Source of the DNA: Macrotrachela quadricornifera
Lineage: Eukaryota > Rotifera > Eurotatoria > Philodinida > Philodinidae
Assembly (NCBI GenBank): GCA_022393335.1
Contig: JAJEKB010021607.1
Coordinates: 1,094,113 to 1,158,112 of the forward strand
Length of the DNA: 64,000 nt
Direction: 5' to 3'
The notes below the pieces were generated by a model, which was not told where the DNA came from, did no database searches, and saw only the letters and a program-made list of their open reading frames with translations. Shown in pieces: positions 12,342 to 24,200 of the stretch (its first letter is position 1; every line of letters starts with the position of its first letter). The translations under genes were made by a program, and so were the position numbers.

Positions 12342-15241
12342 GTAGGAGTAATAGTGTCGGTCGGAGCCCTGAAAGGGTTTATGCCCATAGCCTTATATAT
12401 CACTCATATCATTAAAAACTAATTCGTAGCAAATTAATCAATCAAGCTATCATTCTTCATCCATCTACTCATTCGTATTGGACGCGTTTCCTCCTCAGCA
12501 TATTTTCTCACATATATTGGTATGGTTTTATAGATCTCACTTCGCTCCATCTATACTGGAAAGATGGTAGCTTTCAGTTAGAATAAAGTGACAATTGGTG
12601 GTACTGTATGATGCGAAATATAGCCAAAATTCAGTGTGATAGGACTAATGACATGTTTTGTTGAATACACTACAAAATGTTCGGCAAAATCGTCTTTATG
12701 TATCAAGACTAGTTTACTGTGAAAGGAGAAGCATAAATTTGATAGCAGAAGTTATTTGCGTTGTGTTTTTTTTAGGGGCGACTTGTGGACAAACCTACCG
12801 CCGTCCTTTCTTTACTGATATACAACTGTAGTCAAGAAAACTTGTGCATCTTATTATGCAAATATATTCTTATATAATATGCAACTCTCAAGTAGTTTTG
12901 TGTACTGGTTGATAGATTACAACGAGCACTATTGAACAGCATCACAGTCAAATGCGAAAGCTTAAGAAACACGTGTGAACGCGTCATAGACACAGCCATT
13001 TTAAGCAGTCCACGCATGGTTTAATATCAAGGAACATATAAATGTATTTTTAGACACTTGCGTTTGCATGTAATACAATAATAGAATGACTAAAAGAGGA
13101 AGCGCACGTCAAGAAAATGTATAAACACGCATAAGATTTCTTCTATAGCTAAGACTGGAACATCCATGCTTTGTTTTATAAGGCGAACTTCTTTATCATT
13201 CGGTCTTTTACTCTAATTATAAGCACAATAAAAATTGAATAAGTTTTAAGCTAATATGATGTGATTATAAAAAGAGTGACTCCATTTTTACGAGATATAA
13301 ATAAATATATATCAGAGAAAAAAAATTTTGCGTTTCGCAGCATGTAAACCATAAAATAGTCACATTTTGCAATCTTGCAAGATCATGTATGTTAATTACT
13401 TCTAAACGTCAAAACTTGTAGTTACATGCATATGTTGGAGACATGCATTGAAATGCATGTATTGTGGATCTGCTTTATATGCAAAAAATTGTGAATATTT
13501 CCGATGCTTTACAAGATCGCGCATAAAAAGATCTATGATTGTCCTGTATCAACAGATACAGTCGAATCTAGACTTTCTTTTTATGGGTTTCGTTTTCGGA
13601 AAAAGACAAACTATAGAGGAGAAAAGTGAAAAATGAATTTAGGTTCACTATATTTTAATTAAAATAATATTCTAAATAAAGAATTTTTCATTATTCAGTT
13701 ACAGCGAAATAGTTCTTACCTTTAATCAAATAAATAAATCAACTAACTAGGATATTTATTTGAAAAGAAACTCAACTCCTAACTATCAAATGAGATTACT
13801 ACTGTAGAACCAAGAAAAATTCTGAAGAAGGCTTATTCGCAATCGTTGTTACAGTTGAAAATTGCTAATATTCATTTTAAATCAGGAGACATACACATCT
13901 TTTAAGGGTGGTATGGTAAAGACATGTGGTCATCACCATTCGAAGATGCAGGCAACAATGCAACAAATCCTATCTTATTGAATTTCTGATCCTATTTTTT
14001 AGGCTTTTTTTTCAAAGAATATACTTTTTTAGTTGAGCCTAGAGAGTAAATTATCACCGCAATATAACGAAAAACCAACTTTTCTGTTAATAGTGTTTGG
14101 CTTGCTCTATTTTACAGATCTTTAGTCGACAGTTCTAATAGATATCTCAAAGTTGAAAATCCACTATGGTGACTTCATGTTCTAGGTGAATTTCTATATG
14201 CTCAAACCAAAACTCTCTAAAAATTATGTGAGAAAATCTGTAAGACAAGATTCGATGCACTTTTCTTACTTTTTCGAATAGTGAATTCACATTTAGTTTC
14301 TTGTAGATCTATTGATAAGCGTCACTTTAGTGAAGCTTCGCTTGCATGTTTTTGTTAAAGCAATTGTGTTACTGAGTAAAACTCTTTCTCTTCTCTTTAT
14401 TCTATATTATCATACTCTACGTCAACTTTATTACCGAGCAGATATATAACATGAGACTTTTATTTCAACTTGATTTGTACACCATATTGAAATAAGCATG
14501 TTATCACATACCTTTATTCGATAATAAATTTCACGTAAAGTATCATAAAAAAAAAGAACGAGAAAAAGACTTTTCTTCGAGAATATAAATTTTATTATTC
14601 ACAAAGACGACAAAAATTCACGCAGAAAGAATGATAAACTAGTTGGATCCTTGAAGTTATATTATGAAAAGAAAACTTTCGAAAAAAACGTAAAAACATT
14701 CTTACCAATCCAATATAAAATATGAATAAAAGTTGTTAAGAACGAGAAGTGTGATCCTTATAAACATGTCTTGAGACTATGAAGTTCAATTTATAAATAA
14801 AGACTTTAGAAAGTGAAAGTACAAAATTTAACTAGATCTGTCTTGCTTATTCAAAGTCCCTCTAATAGAATCCGATTCAACATGAACTACTGAAATGATT
14901 CTATTTCAAAAATACAAAATGGTATTTGTATAATTGCATTTAATATGTGAACAATAACATAGCTAAACGTATAGAAGAACTGTACAAGAAAATAAGCAAT
15001 AAATAATTTGGTATTATACATCAGTACTTATGATTGTATCCAGTCAAGATGATAAAAGTCGTAAAAGTATAATAGGTGTGAATATTTTGGACTTTATCTA
15101 TCTCATGCACGTAGCCGCAATGATCTGCTGGAATCTCTGTTATTCAACCAATTGTTTACTTTATAAAAACAAAAACACAATTCACAAAAAAAAGTCAAAA
15201 TAATTATTCATAAAAGTTTTATTCAATTAAACAAAATACTT
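12342..15241. other. Intergenic region
   Basis: AT-rich sequence with no recognisable gene. Short frames occur (for example around 12832-13017 and 13448-13636), but they have no domain, no splice context and no paralogue in the window. The far right end is the 3' flank of the B-box/NHL gene. Confidence 0.4.
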
Positions 15242-17262
15242 TTAATTTGAATCAATTTCAAATTTTTGTATTCGATGATTGTAGTAATCAACGACATAAA
15301 GATTATCTTCTCGATCAAATGACAAACCACTAGGACCATTGAATTGATTTGATTTTTCACCTTTTCCATTTCCACCAACAATAACAATTCCTTCACTAGA
15401 TCCTTCTAACCAAGATATGACTCGATCATTACCAGTATCTGCTACATAGATTTGACCAAATTGATTGACAATTATTCCTTGAGGAGATGATAATTGTCCT
15501 AAACTATCTCCTCTACCATTTCCACCAGCAATAATAATTCCTTCTATTGAGTCTTTTATCCATTTTACTACACGATCATTTTCACTATCTGATATATATA
15601 ATGATTCATCTTGATCCACAAATATGTAAGTAGGACAATTCAGTTGATTGAGATTATTACCTTTCCCATTTCCACCTGCCACTAGTATTCCATTCTTATC
15701 TCCTATTTTCCATTTTCTGACTTCATTTTTTTTCCAATCAGATACATAAAGATATCCATCCTTGTCCATGATTAGACCATGGCAATCAATGTCTGATATG
15801 ATAATTTGTTCATTGGTATTATTCTGATGAGACCAATGTATAACTCGTCTATTTCCTTTATCAGAAATAATAAAAGAATTATTTTCTTTATCAATAATGA
15901 AATCTGTTGGACAAGCCAATTGATTGTTTTGATATCCACGTCCATTACCACCTGCTACAATTTGACTCATTTTTTCATTAAATCTCCATTCGACAATACG
16001 ATGATTTCCGAAATCAGTAATATAAATATTTTGATCATGATCAATAAATATACTACGAGGATAAGAGAGATGATTTAATAATTCACCATTACTATTTCCT
16101 CCAATAACAGTAATTCCATATTGTTTCCATTTGGTATCTGAATAAAAATAAGTATTTTAATAAATTATTTTTGTCTTAAAAATAAAATGATGAAGAAAAC
16201 GATAGATAAAGGAAGTAGTACTTATAGTTCGTTGAATTATTGTTTTATTGAAGCCTCTAGAAGAATATAGGAACACGAAAGTATTCCCCGCAGACTTTCT
16301 TAGTATTAGTGAAAAGTCAATATTTTACAGAAGGATCATTTGCGTAGGAAAATGATAGGAAATAGAGTGTATTTGGCTCTTTTTTATTGTAAAATCTTTT
16401 TCATGAAAATTTGAAGAATAAGAGGAAAGATTTTACAATAAAAAATGGAGTTTCTAGTTTAGTTTTTCATGCTAATTCGACATACCGTAGCAATTTTACA
16501 CGAGAATCCCTTTTCAACAACAGAAACCTTCAAATACATCCTATTTCCTAGTATTTTTCCTATGTAAATGATCCTTCTAGAAAATATTGTTTTACTCGCT
16601 AATACTAAAAAAGTTCACGGAATGATTTCGTGTTCCGTTATCCACACATGGGTCTCAATAAAATAAATAAATAAACAAAGGAACAAAAACAATTTGGTAA
16701 ACTCATAATTATATATTTTGTAAAGATTTAAACACTTACCAATTGGCGTAATCAAAGAAATTTTATTAATAAATGGTGTTGAATTTTGTTGAATTGATAC
16801 ATTCGATAGTTTATCACATTCTTCTGTCAATTTTATTAATGTTTGTTTCATTTGATTCAAATCAATTTCATTAAAATCATTTTCATCATGAATTTGTTTT
16901 AATTCTTTAACGAAATTATTTAATTTATTTTCAATGTGAATCATATATTTATTAGTATAATTGATTATTATTTGTCTTGATTCTTCTGCTGTTTGTTTTA
17001 TTTTGTTAATTGAATTTTCTTCCCATTGATCAATTTGTTTTATTAAAGAAAATTTTCTTGGATCTTCTTTATGTTGAACAAGTGTTTTAAGAAATAAATT
17101 ACAATCATCTTCAATTTTATTTAATTGTTCACAAAGATTTTCATGATGTTCCGTTAAATGATCGAAACAAAAATTTTGTGAACATCCTTTACAACTGTAT
17201 GCATTTTTTCCTTTTGTACATATGAAGCATTGTGTTTCAGCAGTTGTCGTTGTCGTTGTCAT
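15242..17262 (-). CDS. B-box zinc finger, coiled coil and NHL-repeat protein, two exons
   Basis: Exon 1 is 17262-16740, the intron is 16739-16138, and exon 2 is 16137-15242. Together they encode 472 residues with phase 1 preserved and no stop. Residues 12-40 form a B-box zinc finger: Cys12, Cys15, Cys24, Cys27, Cys32, His35 and His39/40. Residues about 45-150 are a charged, heptad-like coiled coil. From about 175 come six NHL blades. This is a TRIM-NHL-like layout without a RING, so ubiquitin ligase activity is not implied; a scaffold or binding role is likely. A GTG lies upstream in frame, but the first ATG at 17262 is used. The donor is GTAAGTGTT and the acceptor is TTTTTATTCAG. The 602-nt intron, long for this window, is largely a foldback insertion (16270-16636). 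Exon 2 has the same length (896 nt) as the paralogous exon at 18723. Confidence 0.85.
16270..16636. repeat. Foldback element inside an intron
   Basis: A 367-bp inverted repeat begins GGAACACGAAA and ends TTTCGTGTTCC. The arms match over most of their length (for example GAAGGATCATTT in the left arm and AAATGATCCTTC in the right). A second, inner inverted pair, ATTGTAAAATCTTT and AAAGATTTTACAAT, lies at 16388-16442. It sits wholly within the intron of the B-box/NHL gene and explains that intron's length. Confidence 0.85.
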
Positions 17263-18722
17263 TGACACGAAGTGAGTTGTCTAGCAATGAGAAATATGTA
17301 TGTAGATTTTATAAATGTGAAAAAAAGAAAGAATTGTGCGGTTTCATTTTAATAACAAAACAAGTCAATTTAAATAAACATCTGTGAAAAACAGAACAGA
17401 ATAAAAAAAAATGATTGTAGAAGCTTTCTCGTCGCATTATTAAATTCGAAGTATTAATACATTTAAATTGATGTACTTTAAAGAATTTAGAAGATTTAAT
17501 AATTATATATTTTAAAATCAATGAACTTAACCAGTAAAAGTATTAAAAGAAAATATTGGCAAAAAAATTAATTGATATTTAGTTGTCATTTGAAAACTTT
17601 CATTTCATTAATAAATAATAAATCATATTTTTTTATACAAATTATTGATATCAATCTTAACAAACTTACTTAATATTGAAAATTGAAAAGAACTATGTAG
17701 TAGATTACAAACTATAGATGATAGAACAATATCACTTCAAGGAAGATTTAAACAGAATTTTCAAATAGGAACAAGATCATGAAAAAGAGGTGGTGATTAA
17801 ATTTTAGAATTCTTGAATTTTGCTAATGATTCGTTTAAGAATATTGTTAAAACTTTTTCTTAATTTTATCATGAATAGACAAGGGGGAACAAACTAATTT
17901 CAATAACCGAAATCAATCTGAAATCACGAGATCAGTTTGTTCCCCCTTGAACAAAATGTAAAGATTAATAATTGATTCTGAAAAAAGAAATTTTCTTCCA
18001 TTTTGTACAAAATTATTAAAGAAAATGTTTTTATTTTTTATTTTCTATTAATGAAATGTTAAAAAAAATAAATCATTAAAAAAACAATATAACATCATAG
18101 TCAATAGTTTTAGAACTTAATCATCATAGTCAAAATTAAAACAAACCATAATATAATCAAAACATGATTCGATTACCTACAACAAAATCATTATAAGATT
18201 TTGATTTGAATTTATTTAATCATCCTAATTAAATTGAACAAGACTTTCAGTTGTTGTTCTTGCGGATAAACATATATAGTTCTCCAATGTTAATTAATAG
18301 AAAAGATTTAACTCATTTTGACTACTCATTAGTATATGTATCTCAATTTTTTGTCAATCTATTTAATACATCTTCTACTAGTTACATTGTAAAGAATTCA
18401 CTACATTTATTTAGTAATAAATGAAATAATTATTTTAAAAACGTACTTTAATTCAATTATATAGATATAAGTAGTATGTATAAATTCTCCTAAGCTGATT
18501 TTCTTTAATTTTTATAAATAAAATATTTTTTCAATCGATTAGTTTTCAAACAATATGAGATTTCATTTTAATTCAATAAATTATATTAAAATCGAAGTAT
18601 TTGATAGTAAAAAAAATATTTTTTTTAAATAAATTAAATTATTAATCTTAGTTTCATCAAGCGAGTTAATAATTAACTAAATTAATCATTTATCAAAGTT
18701 TTATTCGATTAAATAAATATTT
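17263..18722. other. Intergenic region between two NHL genes
   Basis: It contains the 70-bp hairpin element at 17880-17949. Otherwise it is AT-rich with no supported gene. It includes the promoter side of the B-box/NHL gene and the 3' flank of the next NHL gene. Confidence 0.45.
17880..17949. repeat. 70-bp hairpin element with perfect 16-bp terminal inverted repeats
   Basis: CAAGGGGGAACAAACT at the left end is exactly complementary to AGTTTGTTCCCCCTTG at the right end, with 38 bp between. The G/C-rich ends stand out from very AT-rich surroundings. This is most likely a minimal MITE; I see no clear target-site duplication. Confidence 0.7.
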
Positions 18723-19618
18723 TTAATTTAAATCAATTTCAAATTTTTGTATTCGATGATTCCCTTCATCGACAACATAAAGATTACCTTGAAAATCAAA
18801 CGATAAACATCTTAGAAAATTCAATAAATTTGATTGTTTGCCTTCTCTATTTCCACCAACAATAATAGTTCCTTCAGTAGCTCCTTCACACCAACGCATT
18901 ACTCGATGATTATCATAGTCTGCTATGTAGATTTGACCAAATTGATTAACAATCACTCCAATAGGATAAGATAATTGTGTCAAACTATTTCCTCTACCCT
19001 TTCCACCGGCAACAAGAATTCCTTCGTTTGAATCTTTTATCCATTTCATTACACGATGATTTTCTGCATCTGATACATATAATGAATAATTTTCATCAAT
19101 AAAAATATAAGTAGGATAATTGAGTTGATTGAGATGATCACCATGTCGATTTCCACCTGCTACTAGTGTTCCATTCTTATCTCCTATTTTCCAACTTCTA
19201 ACTTCGTTTTTTTTCCAATCAAATACATAAAGATATCTATCCTTGTCCATGATTAGACCATGGCAATCAATGTCTGATATAATAATTTCTTCATTGGTAT
19301 TATTCTGATGATACCTACGTATAACTCGTCTATTTCCTTTATCAGAAATAATAAAAGAATTATTTTCTTTATCAATAATGAAATCTGTTGGACGATTCGA
19401 TTGATTAGTTTGATTTCCTCGTTCATTATCACCAGCAATAATTTGATCATTATTTTCATTACAATTCCATTTCACAATACGGTTATTAGAAGAATCAGCG
19501 ATGTAAACAGTTTGTTCATATTCAATAAATATAGCGCTAGGGTGATGTAGTTGATTTAATTTATTTCCACATTTATTTCCTCCAGCAATAGTGATTCTAT
19601 CTTGCTTCCATTTAGTAT
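18723..19618 (-). CDS. NHL-repeat protein, main exon; 5' exon not found
   Basis: An 896-nt exon encodes six NHL blades closely similar to exon 2 of the gene at 15242, including the shared stretch covering the third blade. It begins at an acceptor (TTTATATTTAG) in the same place and phase as the paralogue's. No B-box or coiled-coil exon can be seen upstream before the ADP-ribosyltransferase gene at 20365. An ATG at about 19694 would read through the intron tail and add a hydrophobic stretch (LKLILFFYLYL), which could serve as a start or signal anchor, but is more simply intronic. So this is either a 5'-truncated copy or a gene with an unrecognised first exon. Several blades have lost consensus residues (for example at the last blade). 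Confidence 0.7.
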
Positions 19619-20364
19619 CTAAATATAAATAAAAGAATAAGATTAATTTTAGTTCTATTATTTGATTAGTTTTTTTTTGTAAATTTATTTTCATTTGTAA
19701 ATATTTTTATGAGAGATTTTAAGACTTTATGCGTTAAAATTATATTCTAACTAGAACTGTATAAGATTTTAGAAAACAAAAATTTCATAATTCTAAACAA
19801 GAATTTAACGCCGATTGGATGATATTTTAAAATAGCAAAACTAGAAAATGTACTTGAACAATATTTGATTGAGATTTGAAAAATCATAATAATTAATAGC
19901 TTGTAGATATCGTTTGCTAATAACTATAGAAGATTATAGAATATTAAAAATCATGGATTCTCAAATTTTGTCAATAGCGAAAGTTCGATAGACTTTTTCT
20001 ATGCATTAAAGAAGAATATAAATATAGGATACATGTTAAAAATGAGGCGACAAATGTTCAATTGGCAAAACTTAAGTAAGCCAGAAATCAATTATAGAAA
20101 TCTATATGTTTAAAATATGGTTGTTGAATGAGGTAGCTTTGGTATAAGACAGATTAATATTCATTATATATCTTTTTATCAAAGAAAATAGTTACATATT
20201 TTATAGAATATAAAATATAATAATTATTAATTGGTCAACAATATTATTCAATTTTGCTTTTAGATACTTATTTCATAAAACTAGGAAATAATTCTTAATG
20301 CTGTTTAGTTGATAAAAAACTTGATTACTAGAAGAATGAAAGATAAATATAAATTTTTCATACC
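19619..20364. other. Non-coding, upstream of NHL exon
   Basis: No exon comparable to the B-box/coiled-coil exon of the paralogue is present. The DNA is AT-rich without a convincing frame. Confidence 0.45.
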
Positions 20365-21222
20365 TTATTTTAATGGCAATTCTTTTGAAAACATCTTAGA
20401 AGATGTATTTTGTATGATTATCTCTGATGTCGACTGAGCATGCATATCAGATGTACAAGTTATGGAAGAAGAATCAGTATTAATTAATTTTAAAAAAGGT
20501 GGTTTAATAAATGTAATAGGTGATAGAATTTTTTCAATTTGTATAATATGAAGTTGATGACCAGAATCTAATTGTCCAATAACTTCAAAATATGTTCCAG
20601 GCATAAGAATTATTTCTTTTTTTGTTTTTTTATAATATGAATGGTTTGCAACAGATTTTCCATTAATACATTTAATTGAGAAGAGAGTACGTTTTCCATG
20701 TTTACCTAAAAATGTATTTGACTCAAGTATATCAATACTAGTAGTACACGAACTAACTCCCCACCAAGGAAATTTTGTTCCAGGTCTGTATTTCGAACTT
20801 AAATCAACGTCTCGAACACCACGCCATACTATTTTGCTTTGCGATGGTAATTTATGTAGAGCAGTAAGGAATAATTTAAGAAAAGGAAACCATGGTTTTA
20901 ATTGATCACGATTTTCAGCACGTAATGATTGATTAAGTAAAACATATAAACTAGGTCCATTTTGAAACTGCATTGTATAAAGATGAATAGAAGCTGATTC
21001 TTGTTGATTCAAATTATCAACTGAATTTCGACAGTTATGTAAAGCAACATAGACATAATCGTCGATTTCATTAAAAAATCCACGAATAGGTTTAACAGCT
21101 TCAACGAGTGGAGCAAGTAATTGATCTTCATATCCTTTTATAGGTATTAAAAGATGATCAACAGGTTCATCAAAAAGATCAGTGAAACGAAAGTGTTCAC
21201 CAGTTTGTGATAGCGTAGTCAT
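20365..21222 (-). CDS. ADP-ribosyltransferase of the arginine-specific class, altered E-x-E motif
   Basis: The first ATG is at 21222; the frame is open a few codons further back without an ATG. It encodes 285 residues in one exon. The Trp-Arg-Gly motif is intact (133-135), followed by Trp-Trp-Gly (153-155) and Cys-Thr-Thr-Ser (159-162). The Glu-x-Glu loop reads Lys-Lys-Glu (201-203) before Ile-Ile-Leu-Met-Pro-Gly, so the last glutamate is kept but the first, which in this family helps select arginine, is lysine. The enzyme may have changed target, hydrolyse NAD only, or be inactive. A Ser/Thr-rich tail of about 45 residues follows the domain. A GT donor-like site lies just past the TAA. The neighbour downstream on the same strand is an NHL gene, repeating the order seen at 6063-10260. 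Confidence 0.85.
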   Translation of the reverse strand: MTTLSQTGEHFRFTDLFDEPVDHLLIPIKGYEDQLLAPLVEAVKPIRGFFNEIDDYVYVALHNCRNSVDNLNQQESASIHLYTMQFQNGPSLYVLLNQSLRAENRDQLKPWFPFLKLFLTALHKLPSQSKIVWRGVRDVDLSSKYRPGTKFPWWGVSSCTTSIDILESNTFLGKHGKRTLFSIKCINGKSVANHSYYKKTKKEIILMPGTYFEVIGQLDSGHQLHIIQIEKILSPITFIKPPFLKLINTDSSSITCTSDMHAQSTSEIIIQNTSSKMFSKELPLK

Positions 21223-24200
21223 TAGATTTTTCGCAATTAAAAAAAGCAAAAAAGATAAGTTACAAATCTGAAAAAAATTTAATTACTTTTATTTATTTGT
21301 ATTGACATATTATGATGATGAATTAAAAATAAAATCTTTAAAATGTTTCTTTCAGCTCAATTTAATTAAAAGAATGCCAATCTATCGATGGTGCATCTAA
21401 TAAGCATTTTTCTCGAATGTGGTCTTGTTTTTCAAATAGTCAAAGCTACTTGTTGTCATTAACTTTGAGTCTGTTTCAAAACTGTAGTCATAATGTGTTT
21501 TATGGGTTGAAGTTGATGGTACAATTTTATAATACCATCTGAATTTAATAACTAAATCTTTTTCTCAAGAAAGAAACCAGTAGTTTCAATTCAATGTTCT
21601 AAACTGAAATTGGTACATATACAAACAATTTTTCTGCACAAGTGTACAGTTAAAAAGTTATCAGTGCCATTTCTGGGAAATTAAACTCTGAAACACAATA
21701 TAACCACTGCTGGTAGTCATAGAGAGACAAGACTTGACTATAAGCTTATAACTAAATACACTTACGCCGTTAGTAGAAGGCAATATCTGAATAAAAGTTC
21801 ATCGGCTCTGTAGGAAGACCATATACTAACTGTTGTTCATGTGAAAAAAATAGGCGGGCGACTATTTTTCGAATAACTTTTGATAGAAGCAAGATAGAGA
21901 AATGCGATTTTCACCGTTCGAAAGAGACAATAAAGACGTACCGAATTCTATACGATAGAAAAATTTGAGCAATTTTTTCAAGGAATCAAGGTAATATCTT
22001 TGAACAGCAACATATTCAATAAACTTACTAAAGTAAATTTTCAAAAAACGAGTCTACACTCAAACTGCTATTTAAAGGTCTACAAAATTGCGCAAGATTC
22101 TAAGTTTTAGATTCACATATTTAGGAGGTATAGATATTTTACTCGAAATATTGGGTCAATTTTTCTATGAATTTCTGAAAAAATTCACTTTTTTTATTTT
22201 TGTTAATTTTGAGGAACCAATATTCTGAAATTTTTTTTAGAAAATTCATTAAGAAAACTTTAGAGAACATCTTAGAGAAACTTTTAATATATGATTCGAT
22301 AGGTCTTCGTTGTCTTCTTGGACGAGAGAAAACTGCAGCTCTCTATCGTGCTTCTATCAAAAGTTATTTTAAAAAATCACCATCCGTTTTTGTTTTGAAA
22401 GGGGCAACAATTAATTAATTACAAAAACACAGGGTTTTTCAAATATATTAATTAATAATTAGTTAAATATTGTCGTTTTTCTACCATTTTTTTTGAAGAA
22501 TCTCTTTGTATTACGCTAGGGGAAAGATGTTTTTATGCAAAAATGACAGCTTTTCTGTGGAAAACACTAGAAAAACATTAGTTAAAGTTATTAATTAGTC
22601 AGAAGTTGATTCCGGTAATAGACCATCTAATTTCATCAGTAGTTAATACAGTTGCAGGCAAAAATGAAGAGATAGACTCAATATTTAAGTGAACAAAATA
22701 TATACGATATTTAATATAATAGCACCTAACTGCAAAATTGATACAATGAAGCCAATGTCAATTGAAAAAGTGCTCTGTAAGTAGATCCTATCGGATACAT
22801 CATTTTTTCAACCGGACGCAAACTGTATTCTTAATTCTTTGTATTCGACGACTAGCACGTTCTATATCGGCGTCAAACAGTTTTGATAGTGACCTTGTAA
22901 GAATTTGGTTATGATTCGGTGTCACTTGTAGAGAAGTGCACGTTAGATCAGTCTTGAACTTGGTTAAGTTTGAAATCTACTTGATAGCTCCTACCTGTGA
23001 ATGAGACTCGATCTATGAGATTGCACTCACAGCACATGAATATCTACTTTAAAAACGCATCATCCTCAATCATCTGAGATTTTTATTTTAAAAGCTGTCC
23101 TAGTATAAGCCAGATTGTGTCGGGTTTATTCCAATACATTAGAAATTCTGTTTCACATGTTCTGATCGTCTCGAATATTCAAACGCTATTTGCGCTTTGC
23201 CTTAGGTATGTAAAATACTTCCTTTCATTCTAAAAAATAATTCTACATAAAATACTCACCAAAATCAAATAAAGGAAAATAAAAAAGATAAAGAAAAACG
23301 GACAAAATACTCAACTGTCGTTTATGCTCTTTATTTTATATATAAAGTTGTTTGCTATCTTTATCAGTTGACAAACTTATCTTTCTTTTCTTTTCTCTAC
23401 TATCAGTAGAGTAGACAGGAATTTTCATAGTACACACCACCCATAAAATAATTTTATTTCGCCACAAGATTATTTTGGCCACGAGGAACACACGCATACT
23501 CTGCGCATCACCTCTCCTGGCTGTGTCTCTGTCAACGACCCGCATTATTTACGATGAATACACCAAAAAAAGTACCAGAATATAATGCAAAGTAACAAAT
23601 AGACAATAAATTGCTACATGATATCATTAAAAAAAATTAACACAAACATGAATCTTTTTCGAATGAAATTTCAATTGAATATAATGTATTTTATACATAA
23701 CATGTGTATATATGTGGCTGTAATAATAAACAATTATTCATATTGTTGATCGCTGTTCAAAATTGTTTGACACATTCAATTTAATCATGGATAAAAAAAA
23801 GAAGATATTAAAATTAAATAGTATTTATTGTTCAATTAGATTCATATTCTAATAAAACAATAAATTAAGAAGGAAAAACGCAATGAATTACTGTAGCTCA
23901 TAAAAAACGACGTTTTCCATCCACCCCTACAAAAAATTGACTTCACTATTATAAAGACAAAATGTGATGTTGTTCGGACCATATAAAAGACGATTTCTAC
24001 AAAATCCATAATCGGCTCAAATAACGCAATGTTTTATCTTTACAATAGTAGACAAAATTTTTACTGAGTCATTTTCATATCCAAATTTCACACATCTTGA
24101 AATTAAAGTAATTTCCTGTAGGCAAGCTATCAGTGCATAATATTTAAAATTTGTTAGTTTGATAATGAGAGTATTCGTTTAGTTCGAATAATTTCAATCA

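Noticed and set aside
22200..22418. 72-codon open frame
   Set aside because: It lies entirely in one arm of the inverted repeat at 21845-22402 and has no domain.
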